Source: CAYNJF01 sp964351745 (GTDB lineage Bacteria; Pseudomonadota; Gammaproteobacteria; Berkiellales; Berkiellaceae). Taken from it: DNA of 64,000 nucleotides. The position numbers and the translations under genes are program-made. Shown piece by piece: positions 27,668 to 37,025 of the stretch. The DNA lies in contig CAYGPI010000005.1 of NCBI GenBank assembly GCA_964351745.1, positions 1 to 64,000 of the forward strand, in the 5' to 3' direction. The number at the start of each line of letters is the position of its first letter. The stretch's first letter is position 1. The notes beneath the pieces were generated by a model, which saw only the letters and a program-made list of their open reading frames with translations, was not told the DNA's origin and did not search any database.

Positions 27668-28336
27668 ATGTCCCTCTCAGTGATTGAATCTACAAAGAAT
27701 TTTGTTAAAGAAAAAATGCCTGTTGATCCAACTGGCCATGACTGGTATCACACTTTTCGTGTTGCTAAGGTTGCAAAAATCATTTCAGCGGATGAAGGTG
27801 GTGACCCACTTGTTATCGAGCTGGCTTCTTTATTGCATGATATTGATGATTGGAAATTTGGCGACAATGAAGACAATGGTGCGAAGCTAGCACAACGTTT
27901 TTTGGCAAACCTTGAGTGCTCAGCAGAGGTGATTAACCATGTGTGTGAGATCATTCAAACTATTTCATTTAAAGGTGCTCATGTTTCAAATGCCATGTCA
28001 TCCTTAGAGGGTAGAATTGTCCAAGATGCCGATAGGTTAGATGCTATGGGACCTATAGGTATTGCTAGGGCTTTAGCCTATGGGGGATATAAAGGACAGC
28101 CCATTTTTGATCCAAGTATCAAGGTGGTGATGCATAAGGATTTTTCCTCTTATAAAAGTCATCAAGGCACAACGATTAACCATTTTCATGAGAAATTGCT
28201 ACTGCTTAAAGATAAGCTGCATACCCCAAGTGCTGTTCGCATTGGCGAACGGTACCATCAAGATTTAATACAGTTTATTCAGGGTTTTATGGAGCAGTGG
28301 CGTTGTGATGTATCGAGTATGGTTGAGCGTGCCTAG
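27668..28336 (+). CDS. HD-domain phosphohydrolase (YedJ-like)
   Basis: A 222-residue HD-superfamily protein. The frame is open from a TTG at 27656, but the ATG at 27668 has GGAG six bases upstream. Metal ligands are His in DWYHTFRVAK (about residue 28), the HD pair in SLLHDIDDW, and Asp in VQDADRLDAMG. Members hydrolyse phosphate esters or nucleotides; the substrate is unknown. It is followed after 36 bases by the NYN gene in the same direction. Confidence 0.85.
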   Translation: MSLSVIESTKNFVKEKMPVDPTGHDWYHTFRVAKVAKIISADEGGDPLVIELASLLHDIDDWKFGDNEDNGAKLAQRFLANLECSAEVINHVCEIIQTISFKGAHVSNAMSSLEGRIVQDADRLDAMGPIGIARALAYGGYKGQPIFDPSIKVVMHKDFSSYKSHQGTTINHFHEKLLLLKDKLHTPSAVRIGERYHQDLIQFIQGFMEQWRCDVSSMVERA

Positions 28337-28372
28337 TTTGACTGGTCATCATTTTGATATAGAGAGGTTTCT

Positions 28373-28852
28373 TTGAATAAAATCGCTATTTTTGTGGATG
28401 TTCAGAACATCTATTATACAGTAAGAGACGCTTTTTCATGTCAATTCGATTATAGAGCTTTTTGGAAAGAGATAGAAAGCAGTGGCACAATTGTCACGGC
28501 CTATGCATATGCCATTGATAGGCAAGATAAGAAGCAACAGCAGTTTCAACAAGCCTTAAGGGATATTGGGTTCGAAGTAAAACTTAAGCCTTATATACAA
28601 AGGCAAGATGGCTCTGCGAAAGGTGATTGGGATGTCGGAATCACCATAGATGTCTTAGAAATAGCATCTCGTGTAGATGCAATTGTCTTGGCTTCTGGGG
28701 ATGGTGATTTTGACTTGCTGTTAGACAAAGTTAAACATGCATATGGTGTTGTCACTCATGTGTATGGTGTCAAAGGTCTTACCGCAGAATCTCTCATAGA
28801 GGCTGCAAGCCACTATCGATCTATTCATGATACCTTGCTAAAAAGAAGTTGA
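28373..28852 (+). CDS. NYN (PIN-like) domain ribonuclease, LabA/DUF88 family
   Basis: A 159-residue single-domain protein of the NYN family, related to PIN ribonucleases. Acidic active-site residues appear in AIFVDVQNIYY (Asp and Asn), KGDWDVGITIDV, and LASGDGDFDLLL, the full expected set. The start is TTG at 28373 with GAGAGG upstream. Members cut or process RNA; the target is unknown. It probably shares a transcript with the HD gene. Confidence 0.85.
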   Translation: MNKIAIFVDVQNIYYTVRDAFSCQFDYRAFWKEIESSGTIVTAYAYAIDRQDKKQQQFQQALRDIGFEVKLKPYIQRQDGSAKGDWDVGITIDVLEIASRVDAIVLASGDGDFDLLLDKVKHAYGVVTHVYGVKGLTAESLIEAASHYRSIHDTLLKRS

Positions 28853-28873
28853 GGTTTCATGAGAGGGTTAAGT

Positions 28874-28900
28874 TCTCCAGATAGTAGAGCTATCTGGAGA
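28874..28900. terminator. perfect hairpin between convergent genes
   Basis: TCTCCAGATAG, loop TAGAG, CTATCTGGAGA: an 11-bp perfect stem between two convergent genes. There is no T-run on either side, so it is a terminator-like or transcript-stabilising structure. Confidence 0.5.
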
Positions 28901-28916
28901 CAATCATTGGCTTAAG

Positions 28917-29459
28917 TTATGTATAGACTTGAAAGCCAAGTTGAACTGAGCCATATATTTCTTTACATAAAGTCACGTGAGAAGTTACTCCAAAGCCAAC
29001 ATGCTTGAATGGAGTCCAAAAGGCTTGGAGTTGAACGGGTACAGCAAGTCTTGCCTTTGTTTCAAAAAGGGTGGCTCCATAATAAGAGCCAAGATTAACT
29101 TGGTAATGTGATGCAGCTAAGCCTGTAGAAAGACCAAAATAGCTTTTTTCAAATGATTTTCGGTAGCCAAGCATGATACCTCGATCTTCAAGTTCATACC
29201 CTTCATTGGAGCTAACATGATGACTATATGCAGTCCCATAGACAGAAGGATTTAATGCGCCATTAAAACTTAGAAGCCCGCTACTATTTGTTGATCTATT
29301 TGTAACAGATTGATCTTTAACCGCTCGACCAGCAGTAATATTGGCCCACCACTGAGCAGGCAGTTTCTCAACGTTTCTTTCGATATAGTCATCGATATTG
29401 AAAGCATGGGCTGAGATGGATGTTGCTGTAACAGCAAGTATAAACAGATATCTTATCAT
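28917..29459 (-). CDS. secreted, probable outer-membrane beta-barrel protein, unknown
   Basis: A 180-residue protein with a signal peptide ending SAHA (residue 18-19). The mature part has alternating hydrophobic and polar residues with many Gly, Tyr, Ser and aromatics (GIMLGYRKSFEKSYFGLSTG and VGFGVTSHVTL), the look of amphipathic strands. It is short for a full barrel, perhaps eight strands. The C-terminal residue is Thr, not the typical Phe, so barrel status is uncertain. Family not recognised. Confidence 0.6.
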   Translation of the reverse strand: MIRYLFILAVTATSISAHAFNIDDYIERNVEKLPAQWWANITAGRAVKDQSVTNRSTNSSGLLSFNGALNPSVYGTAYSHHVSSNEGYELEDRGIMLGYRKSFEKSYFGLSTGLAASHYQVNLGSYYGATLFETKARLAVPVQLQAFWTPFKHVGFGVTSHVTLCKEIYGSVQLGFQVYT

Positions 29460-29632
29460 TGTTATTTCTCTAAATTAATACTAAGTTTTTCAGCTTATAA
29501 TATACCACTGTATTAAGAAGTCAAACCCCGTGCGAAGACTCTTGATCGTGCAAAGCAATCTGTTAGTTGGCTTTTAAGTATTGTTTGAAAAACCTGTGTT
29601 AAAATAGGTCTTTTTTCAGAGAGCAAAGTTAC

Positions 29633-30448
29633 ATGGCTGCAATTTTAATTGTTGGACTTGGCTATATTGGGAAGGCTCTAGAAGCTCAGTTAGTTAAGCA
29701 AGGTCATCAGGTCTATGGGCTTTCCAGAACGCCAAGAAATACCAGTGGTCATTTTATTCAAAAAGATATCTTTGATTTGCATCCAGAAGAATTACCTAAA
29801 CAAATAGATTATGTTTTTTATATGATTAGCGCAGATCGGCGCGATATAGAATCGTATAAGCAGGCGTATCCCCAGGGCGTTAAAAAAATCATAGATTGTT
29901 TAGTTGAAGGGGGATGTGCAATCAAACGATTTTTTTATATTTCAAGCACGAGAGTATGTCAATCACTAGGGGATAACTGGGTTGATGAAGAAACGCCTTT
30001 AGAAAAAGAAGATCCATTTGCAACAATATTAATTGAGGCAGAGCAGCTAGTTAATGGGTCATTATTCAATTCAACCATTGTAAGGCTAGGGGGGATCTAT
30101 GGGCCGGCTCGATGCCATTTGCTTAGTCAAGTTAAGAGCAAAGCAGTAAGTTATGTTGTCAATGACGTTTATACAAATCGGATCCATCAAGCTGATGTTG
30201 TTGGCATGCTTATTCACTTGATGAATATAGAGACTATTGAGCCACTATATATTGGTGTAGACTCGTGCCCTACGCTATACAATGATTTGATTGGTTGGTT
30301 AGCCCAAAATCGGGGCGTTACGCTTCAGCATTCTAGTGAGCCGTCAAAGCGAGCTTCGAAAAAAATAAGTAATGCAAGACTTTTAAAGACAGGTTACAAA
30401 TTTCAGTTTCCTGATTTTAAGTCTGGGTATAAAGAGCTTTTAATTTAA
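29633..30448 (+). CDS. NAD(P)-binding epimerase-like protein (YeeZ/extended SDR)
   Basis: A 271-residue Rossmann protein. The dinucleotide motif GLGYIGKAL is at residues 8-16; YISSTRVCQ and VRLGGIYGP are epimerase-family landmarks (normally SSTGVYG and RLGGIYGPGR). The Tyr-x3-Lys catalytic pair is not evident, as in YeeZ-type members. It acts in the cytoplasm; the substrate is unknown. The end overlaps the convergent gene by 4 bases. Confidence 0.82.
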   Translation: MAAILIVGLGYIGKALEAQLVKQGHQVYGLSRTPRNTSGHFIQKDIFDLHPEELPKQIDYVFYMISADRRDIESYKQAYPQGVKKIIDCLVEGGCAIKRFFYISSTRVCQSLGDNWVDEETPLEKEDPFATILIEAEQLVNGSLFNSTIVRLGGIYGPARCHLLSQVKSKAVSYVVNDVYTNRIHQADVVGMLIHLMNIETIEPLYIGVDSCPTLYNDLIGWLAQNRGVTLQHSSEPSKRASKKISNARLLKTGYKFQFPDFKSGYKELLI

Positions 30449-31137
30449 GCTGTTCGATGTTGCCTGACGTTGCTAGAAGTTTTCTCTAACAGAAGTTGAT
30501 CTGGAGATCTCATAGATAAACAGGCATGAGTCAGAGTTCTGCTTGAGATGAAGATACCATCAGGCGAGACTGAAACTGGATCATCTTTGCTCTTTAAAGC
30601 TTGTATTTGAGTGCTCAGATCTGCAACGGTTATGGTGAAATCAGAGTCGTCAGACACTGTGGGTACTAGCATAGAAAGAATAGGAACATCGGTTGCTTTA
30701 TCAGCAAGGTTGCGTCCCAAATTTGTGTTAAGAATTTTATGTTTTAATTTTGTGCTAGCATGATTCATTTGATCAAGGACCGAATTATTCCAGCGACGAT
30801 TACTGGCGGAGTAAATGCCAAGTGCAGTGCCAGATACATACGAAAAAAGATATTCCTGAGCAAAAGAAAACCAACTGCTTTCAGGCTCTGTTGTTATGGC
30901 TTCCTCGACAGTAAGAAGATCATAGATTATCTTAGAAGCCACTAATCCAAGACCAGCGAGCGCTAATAGATATTTAGCCTTAATCTTTACTTCAAAATTA
31001 AGTATCTTGGTGAGAATGCTGCGTTTATCCGCCTCTCTTAGGTTCTTTTCTTCTAGGAGCAACTTGAGTTCTTGGATCTCACGATTAGTAAAAGGCACAA
31101 CTGAATTTTGAGCTGTAGTAAGCTTTTCATTTAGCAT
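30445..31137 (-). CDS. hypothetical membrane-anchored protein
   Basis: A 230-residue protein of unknown family. The N-terminal 50 residues are charged and helical (EIQELKLLLEEKNLREADKR). One or two hydrophobic segments follow (about 55-75, YLLALAGLGLVASKIIYDLL, and a weaker one near 92-108). The remaining 110 residues are polar. No signal peptide. Its location in the accessory block beside transport genes gives no functional clue. An effector or membrane-associated protein are both possible. Confidence 0.55.
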   Translation of the reverse strand: MLNEKLTTAQNSVVPFTNREIQELKLLLEEKNLREADKRSILTKILNFEVKIKAKYLLALAGLGLVASKIIYDLLTVEEAITTEPESSWFSFAQEYLFSYVSGTALGIYSASNRRWNNSVLDQMNHASTKLKHKILNTNLGRNLADKATDVPILSMLVPTVSDDSDFTITVADLSTQIQALKSKDDPVSVSPDGIFISSRTLTHACLSMRSPDQLLLEKTSSNVRQHRTA

Positions 31138-31269
31138 TAAATTTCTCTAGCATTCATTGATTTTGAGGTAGCCTATAAGAGCAGGATTCTCTTGACAAGA
31201 CACAAGTGACGAAGTAGAGCTATTTAAAGATAGATGGATGAGAACATCTAAATATTGGAATAATAATAT

Positions 31270-31929
31270 TTAAGAGGGGAAATAAACTTTTTGTTGACTG
31301 TCTTGCCAGCAGGCGTATTTTACCATAACAGTTTTGAATAAATCAGAAGCTAAGAAACCATCAAGCCAATGGGTGAGTATAGGAAAGTTTTGATCAAATT
31401 TTTGCCGATCAACCGCTGCAAATTGGCGAACAAAAGGTAAAATGGCCATGTCTGTTAAATTGTATTGTTTGCCACCTAAGCAGTTTGCTGATTGGAGTAA
31501 TAATTGAAGTGGCTTTAGATGGATGCTTGCTTGCTCAAAATAATAGTCAGCACTTTGTTCTGGAAAGCGATCTGGATATTTGTATTTGTCTAACCATGGT
31601 TTAAATTGATAGTCGTTTCTTTCAATGAGCGCCCATATCTCATCTTGTTTGATTCTTTCTTTAGGAAGCCAATTTTGAGAGGGGTTTTGTTTTAAAGCCC
31701 AGAGCATAATGTCCAAGCTTTCATCTAAGACTTTATTGGCATCTTGAATGTAAAGCACTGGAACAGTCCCCTTTGGTGAGAGTTTAAGCAATTGCGCAGG
31801 TTTGGCGCTGAGCTTAATTTCTCTTAGTTCGCACTTGATTTGACAAGCTGCCAATGCCAATCGGGCGCGAATGGCATAAGGGCAGCGTCTAAATGAGTAA
31901 AGGACATTGTTCACCTTACTTGTCATCAT
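31270..31929 (-). CDS. glutathione S-transferase-like protein
   Basis: A 219-residue protein. The N-terminal thioredoxin-like domain carries RRCPYAIRARLAL (Cys-Pro-Tyr at about residues 16-18) and the cis-Pro motif KGTVPVL, then DESLDIMLW. The all-helical C-terminal domain follows. Enzymes of this type conjugate or reduce with glutathione. The gene overlaps the end of the RND pump gene by 14 bases, so the two are translationally coupled. A link to detoxification of exported compounds is inference. Confidence 0.8.
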   Translation of the reverse strand: MMTSKVNNVLYSFRRCPYAIRARLALAACQIKCELREIKLSAKPAQLLKLSPKGTVPVLYIQDANKVLDESLDIMLWALKQNPSQNWLPKERIKQDEIWALIERNDYQFKPWLDKYKYPDRFPEQSADYYFEQASIHLKPLQLLLQSANCLGGKQYNLTDMAILPFVRQFAAVDRQKFDQNFPILTHWLDGFLASDLFKTVMVKYACWQDSQQKVYFPS

Positions 31930-34900
31930 GATTTGTTGGTGAATGGGGTCTTAATGTCGCCAATTTTTGTATGGCGATAAAAAACATAGGCACGAACAGG
32001 ATAACAATCGTTGTCGCCGCACACATACCGCCAATCACACCAATCCCGATGGCATTTTGACTTCCTGAGCCAGCACCCGTGGCCAAGGCTAATGGAGTGA
32101 CACCTAGAATAAAGGCCATAGAAGTCATGACAATAGGTCTGTATCGAAGTTTTGCTGCAATGAGGGTCGCCTCAACCAAATCATGGCCGGCTTTATATTG
32201 CTCTCTAGCAAATTCCACAATTAATATCGCATTTTTTGCAGATAATCCGATGGTGGTTAACATCGCCACTTGGAAATAGACATCATTACTGAGTCCAGCA
32301 AACCTTGTGGTGAGTACCGCGCCGATGATTCCAAGCGGAGTAATTAAGATGACTGCAAAGGGGATAGACCAGCTTTCATAGAGTGCCGCCAGGCAAAGAA
32401 AGATAACAATGACTGATAGCGCATACATTAAAGGTGCTTGTGCGCTACTGAGTCGCTCCTCATAAGAAAGACCTGACCATTCAATTTGTAGCCCATCAGG
32501 TAGTTTGTCAACAATAGCTTGCATCTCATCCATGGCCTCACCAGTACTAATACCGGGTGCGGGTGCACCTTGAATATTGACTGATGAATAGCCATTGAAT
32601 CGCTCTAATTTAGGAGAGCCATAGGTCCATGTGCCCGTTGAAAATGCACTAAAAGGAACCATTTTTTGATTTGAATTTCTGACATATAGTTCGTAGAAAT
32701 CATCAGGTTGCATTCTAAACTTCGCATCAGCTTGGATATAAACCTTTTTAATTCTACCTTGATCAACAAAGTCATTAATGTATTGTGAGCCCCAAGCAAT
32801 TTGTAAGATTTTATTGATTTCGTCTAATGAAACACCGATGGCGGCAGCTTTTTCACTGTCAATATCGATTTTGAATTGCGGCACATCATCTAAGCCATTT
32901 GGTCTAACACCAACTAGTTTTGGATTTTGACCTGCCAACTGCAGAAGTTGGTTTCTTGCATTCATGAGTTTTTCGTGCCCTAGGCCAACTCGATCTACTA
33001 ATTGGAAGTCAAATCCAGAAGCATTACCAATTTCAAGGATGGGAGGTGGAAAGAAGGCAAAGGCAAAGGCATCTTTAAGTTGCGAGAGTGCTCCCATGGT
33101 TCTGCCAGCAATAGCAAAAACACTTTGACTAGCATCTGTACGAACATCCCAGTCTTTTAGTCCCATAAAGCCAATGGCTGCATTTTGTGCTATGCCGGCA
33201 AAACTAAATCCTGTCACAGTAAAAAGGTGCTCTACATTGTCACTTTCGTTCTTGAGGATATGATCTTCAATTTCTTTGACACTTTCCAGAGTGCGCTCAG
33301 CGGTAGATCCTGGCGGCGTGTTCACCATAAGGAACATGATGCCTTGGTCTTCATCAGGTAGAAAGGACTTTGGAAGGCCCATAAATAAGACACCAAGACC
33401 AGCTATAAGTAGTGCATATATTAAGAAGAATCGTTTGGCTCTATGGAGCATATAGCTAGAGCCCGTTGTAAAAGCGTCACGACTCTTATTAAAGTATTGG
33501 TTAAAGTATCTTAAAAATATATTCTCAGATTTTTCACTCCCTTCGTGATTTGGAACAAGTAAGGTTGCACATAAAGATGGTGAAAATATTAGAGCAACAA
33601 TGACAGAAAGAATCATCGCAGAAACAATTGTAATAGAGAATTGCTTATAGATGCCTCCGACAGAGCCACTAAAAAATGCCATAGGTATAAATACAGCTGA
33701 TAGGACAATAGCAATACCGATTAAAGCCCCAGTAATTTGAGTCATTGATTTTTTGGTTGCTTCTTTGGGGGGTAAATTCTCCTCAGCCATGATGCGCTCA
33801 ACATTCTCTACAACCACAATGGCATCATCGACAAGTAGGCCAATGGCTAAGACCATGGCAAACATAGTTAGAACATTGATGGTAAAGCCAAAAAGGTATA
33901 AGACGGTAAACGTACCAAGCAGAATAACTGGTACCGCAATCGTGGGGATAAGCGTTGCCCGGAAATTTTGTAGAAACAAAAGCATGACTAAGAACACTAG
34001 AAAGACAGCTTCAGCAAGGGTTTTAACCACATTTTTAATGGAGAGCTGAATAAAAGGTGTCGTGTCATATGGATAGACAACTTCGACTCCTTGAGGTAGC
34101 AATGGTTTCAGCTCATCAATCTTACTTTTAACAAGAGCTGCTGTATCCAAAGCATTGGCGCCGGTAGCTAAGCTGACGGCTAGGCCTGAAGCCGCCTTTC
34201 GTTTATAACGTATAATTCTATTGTAAGATTCTGAACCAATTTCTACTCGAGCAACATCTCTTAAACGAACTTGTGATCCATCTGATTGGACGCGCAAAAT
34301 AATGTTTTCAAAATCTTCAGTCGTCTGTAACCGTGATTGTGCTCGCACGGTAGCATTAAGCTCTTGCCCTTCAAGTGCAGGGAGCCCACCTAGCTGACCG
34401 GCAGAAATGTCAATGTTTTGAATGGCAATGGCTCGGCTAACATCGGTTGCGTTTAATTGATATTTGACCAGCTTTTGAGGATCTAGCCAGATACGCATGG
34501 CATGACTATCACCAAAAATAGTGACGTTACCTACACCATTGATTCTCGCAATAGGATCTTGGACATGGCTTGTTAAAATATCGCCCAACTCCGATGCGCT
34601 GACAGAATCATCATCAGAGTAAAAGCCAGCAACGAGTAAAAAGCTGCTGTTAGATTTCGTGACAGCGATACCTTGTCCTTGGACTTCAAGAGGTAGCTGA
34701 GATAAAGCTGATTGCAACTTGTTTTGTGTTTGGACTTGGGCAATATCAGCATCTGCACCAGGCTCAAAAGTCATCGTAATAGTCATACTGCCATCAGAGG
34801 TGCTTGAGCTAAAATACCTTAAATGGTCAATCCCTGTCAGTTTTTGCTCTAGGACTTGCGTCACACTGTTTTCTACTGTTTTGGCGTCTGCGCCAGGGTA

Positions 34901-35044
34901 AAAGGCCTGAATAGACACAGATGGTGGTGCAATACTAGGGTATTGCTCGATAGGCAACCCTCGAATAGATAAGATGCCTGAAAGCATGATGGCTAAGGCT
35001 ATGACCCATGCAAAAACAGGACGATCAATAAAAAAGCTAGACAT
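31916..35044 (-). CDS. RND multidrug efflux permease (HAE1, AcrB/MexB-like)
   Basis: Inner-membrane proton-driven pump, 1042 residues with twelve membrane segments and two large periplasmic loops. N-terminus MSSFFIDRPVFAWVIALAIM. Proton-relay residues are visible: the Asp-Asp pair in GLLVDDAIVVVENVER and Lys in LSAKNAILIVEFARE. It lies 17 bases downstream of the adaptor gene. No outer-membrane channel (TolC/OprM type) is encoded here, so it probably uses one from elsewhere. Confidence 0.95.
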   Translation of the reverse strand: MSSFFIDRPVFAWVIALAIMLSGILSIRGLPIEQYPSIAPPSVSIQAFYPGADAKTVENSVTQVLEQKLTGIDHLRYFSSSTSDGSMTITMTFEPGADADIAQVQTQNKLQSALSQLPLEVQGQGIAVTKSNSSFLLVAGFYSDDDSVSASELGDILTSHVQDPIARINGVGNVTIFGDSHAMRIWLDPQKLVKYQLNATDVSRAIAIQNIDISAGQLGGLPALEGQELNATVRAQSRLQTTEDFENIILRVQSDGSQVRLRDVARVEIGSESYNRIIRYKRKAASGLAVSLATGANALDTAALVKSKIDELKPLLPQGVEVVYPYDTTPFIQLSIKNVVKTLAEAVFLVFLVMLLFLQNFRATLIPTIAVPVILLGTFTVLYLFGFTINVLTMFAMVLAIGLLVDDAIVVVENVERIMAEENLPPKEATKKSMTQITGALIGIAIVLSAVFIPMAFFSGSVGGIYKQFSITIVSAMILSVIVALIFSPSLCATLLVPNHEGSEKSENIFLRYFNQYFNKSRDAFTTGSSYMLHRAKRFFLIYALLIAGLGVLFMGLPKSFLPDEDQGIMFLMVNTPPGSTAERTLESVKEIEDHILKNESDNVEHLFTVTGFSFAGIAQNAAIGFMGLKDWDVRTDASQSVFAIAGRTMGALSQLKDAFAFAFFPPPILEIGNASGFDFQLVDRVGLGHEKLMNARNQLLQLAGQNPKLVGVRPNGLDDVPQFKIDIDSEKAAAIGVSLDEINKILQIAWGSQYINDFVDQGRIKKVYIQADAKFRMQPDDFYELYVRNSNQKMVPFSAFSTGTWTYGSPKLERFNGYSSVNIQGAPAPGISTGEAMDEMQAIVDKLPDGLQIEWSGLSYEERLSSAQAPLMYALSVIVIFLCLAALYESWSIPFAVILITPLGIIGAVLTTRFAGLSNDVYFQVAMLTTIGLSAKNAILIVEFAREQYKAGHDLVEATLIAAKLRYRPIVMTSMAFILGVTPLALATGAGSGSQNAIGIGVIGGMCAATTIVILFVPMFFIAIQKLATLRPHSPTNHDDK

Positions 35045-35061
35045 GACATTTTCCTTTAGAG

Positions 35062-36198
35062 CTATTTCTCGTCAGATGTTTGCTCTGAGTGAGTTGGGTT
35101 GACTTTTGCGCCTGGGTAAATCTTCTGGAATCCATTAAGCAATATTCTGTCACCAGGGGTTAGCCCATTTACGATCTCCCATTGATTTTCATGAGCATGT
35201 CCGACGACAACTTCAATGGGTTCAACCGTGTTGTCTTGCTTAAGTCTCCAAACGCTAGTTTGGCCATGTTGCCCTCTAATCACTGCTTGTTGGGGCACTA
35301 ATATAGAGTCTGTAATTGCTAAATGTATTTTGGCGCGGACAAATAAACCAGGTAGAAGATCCCCGTCAGGGTTAGGGAAAATGGCTCGTAATGAAATTGA
35401 ATCAGTCGTTTTATCAACATTGACATCTGTAAATTGTAGTTTGCCTTGCTTCTTATATTGTGAATCTTGCTTGCTTAAAAATAGTGTAACTTGTGCTGGC
35501 GTATTAGAAGATATCTTATCTCGAAGGGCCATCAATTTTTCACTGGATTCAGTCATATCAAGATAGATAGGATCAAGGCGAGTAATGGTTGTCAAAGTGG
35601 TGGCTTGATTAGCTGTAACTAATGCGCCTTTAGTCACCGTTGAGACGCCAATTTGACCACTGATAGGAGCGAAAACATTCGTATAATCTAAATTAATTTT
35701 TGCCTTTTTAACTAAAGCCTGGGCAATGGCAATTTCTGCCTTGGCACGCTCTAGCTCTAGCATTGTATCTTCGTAGTCTTGCTCACTAACCGATTTATTT
35801 TTTAGAAGCTCTTTGAAGCGTTTAACTTTTGTCTCAATAGTGTTGTAGCTAGATTGAGCTTTAAGCAAGTTAGCTTTACTGCTGGTGTGTTCGGCATCAT
35901 AAAGAGCAGGATCTATCTGATATAATTTATCGCCTTCTTTAACCTGACTGCCTTCTACAAACAGGCGCTCCATAATAATACCAGTCACTTGTGGTCGTAT
36001 TTCTGCCTCTTGAAAAGAAGAGAGCCTGCCTGGTAGCTCGTTATAAAATTGAACTGGCTTCTTTTCAACTTTTAAGATGTCAACAGTAGCGGGGGGACGC
36101 TCCATAGCTGCCGCATTATTGGTCGGTTTGCTAAGATAATAATATGAAGTAGCTATTACCACGATAATAGCGATGGATACGAACCACTTTTTTTTCAT
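35062..36198 (-). CDS. RND periplasmic adaptor (membrane fusion protein, AcrA-like)
   Basis: A 378-residue adaptor that links the RND permease to the outer-membrane channel. The N-terminal hydrophobic segment (residues 5-22) has no lipobox Cys, so it is anchored by an uncleaved or simple signal. Family pattern: GRLSSFQEAEIRPQVTGII, a hairpin coiled coil at about 100-170, the second lipoyl half YTNVFAPISGQIGVS, then the barrel domain. GGAG precedes the ATG. It is the first gene of the operon adaptor-pump-GST. Confidence 0.94.
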   Translation of the reverse strand: MKKKWFVSIAIIVVIATSYYYLSKPTNNAAAMERPPATVDILKVEKKPVQFYNELPGRLSSFQEAEIRPQVTGIIMERLFVEGSQVKEGDKLYQIDPALYDAEHTSSKANLLKAQSSYNTIETKVKRFKELLKNKSVSEQDYEDTMLELERAKAEIAIAQALVKKAKINLDYTNVFAPISGQIGVSTVTKGALVTANQATTLTTITRLDPIYLDMTESSEKLMALRDKISSNTPAQVTLFLSKQDSQYKKQGKLQFTDVNVDKTTDSISLRAIFPNPDGDLLPGLFVRAKIHLAITDSILVPQQAVIRGQHGQTSVWRLKQDNTVEPIEVVVGHAHENQWEIVNGLTPGDRILLNGFQKIYPGAKVNPTHSEQTSDEK

Positions 36199-36412
36199 AT
36201 GAATCTCCGATGAATTGGTTGAAGCCTTTCTATGAGCTTTGCGACCAGTATTATAACAGGGGTTGTATAAAGAGTGTGCGATTCTAAATCAAAATTATTT
36301 GAAGGATCGATTTCTATTCTGTGTCATGGATGTCTCATTCTATTTTAGTGAAAGTTATATTCACTTCCAGAACTTTAAATCATTGTTAAAGTGCTCCTAT
36401 CAAAATGGGGTA

Positions 36413-36748
36413 TTACTCGGTTGTTAGATCTAAATATTGGCTTAGCTTTACTTCAAGTATCTTGATGAGATCTTCATCCATATATTCGTAATCGTCAGGA
36501 ATGTTAAGGATCATTATGCGTTTATCTTTCATGAAGGCAGAGAACATTATATTCATTTTTTGAAGGTGTTTAGGCTCCATGACGAAGATGATATCCGCCC
36601 ATTCAATCGTATCTAAGTCTACCCTATGAACGGCATCAGGATTAACACCTGCGCTCATGGCGTTATAACGAGATGATTTAACAAACATTTGCTCAGCTGT
36701 AGGGCTGCGAAGCTTATTGCGCGCGCATACGAATAGAAGATTGGTCAT
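36413..36748 (-). CDS. low-molecular-weight protein tyrosine phosphatase-like protein
   Basis: A 111-residue protein with the phosphatase loop CARNKLRS near the N-terminus (C-x5-R-S; Cys at residue 8) and an acidic segment IPDDYEYMD that could supply the general acid. It is shorter than classic LMW-PTPs (about 150), but small versions of this family are common. In classic enzymes the loop is C-x-G-N-x-C-R-S. Substrate unknown; a host or bacterial phosphotyrosine is possible. Confidence 0.75.
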   Translation of the reverse strand: MTNLLFVCARNKLRSPTAEQMFVKSSRYNAMSAGVNPDAVHRVDLDTIEWADIIFVMEPKHLQKMNIMFSAFMKDKRIMILNIPDDYEYMDEDLIKILEVKLSQYLDLTTE

Positions 36749-36970
36749 GACTTGGTATTAGCTCCATTTTATGACTTGGTTAAATTATTAGGTTTTATGG
36801 CCTGTTGATATATAAAAAATTATTTTATATCAACTCGTGCATAATTCACCTTTATAATTATAAGCGAAGCAAGTTGGGCAACTTGTTATGTTTAAGCTCT
36901 GGTAGGCGACTCATGTGCTGAGTGGATTCGATTTTTGGGTGTCCTTTTAATCTCTTCCTTTTAATCTCAA

Positions 36971-37001
36971 AAAGGAAAGGAGCCATATGGCTCCTTTCCT
37001 C
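36971..37001 (-). terminator. intrinsic terminator of nucleotide transporter 2
   Basis: On the minus strand, GGAAAGGAGCC, loop ATAT, GGCTCCTTTCC, then TTTTT: a perfect 11-bp stem with a U-run 24 bases after the gene's stop. Strong. Confidence 0.92.
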
Positions 37002-37025
37002 AGTCGTTATTTAAAACCAGACTTT

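Noticed and set aside
36871..36890. CAAGTTG-GG-CAACTTG palindrome, partly matched at about 40903 (GTTGGGCAAC)
   Set aside because: Short shared core, different genes and distances; too weak to call an operator.
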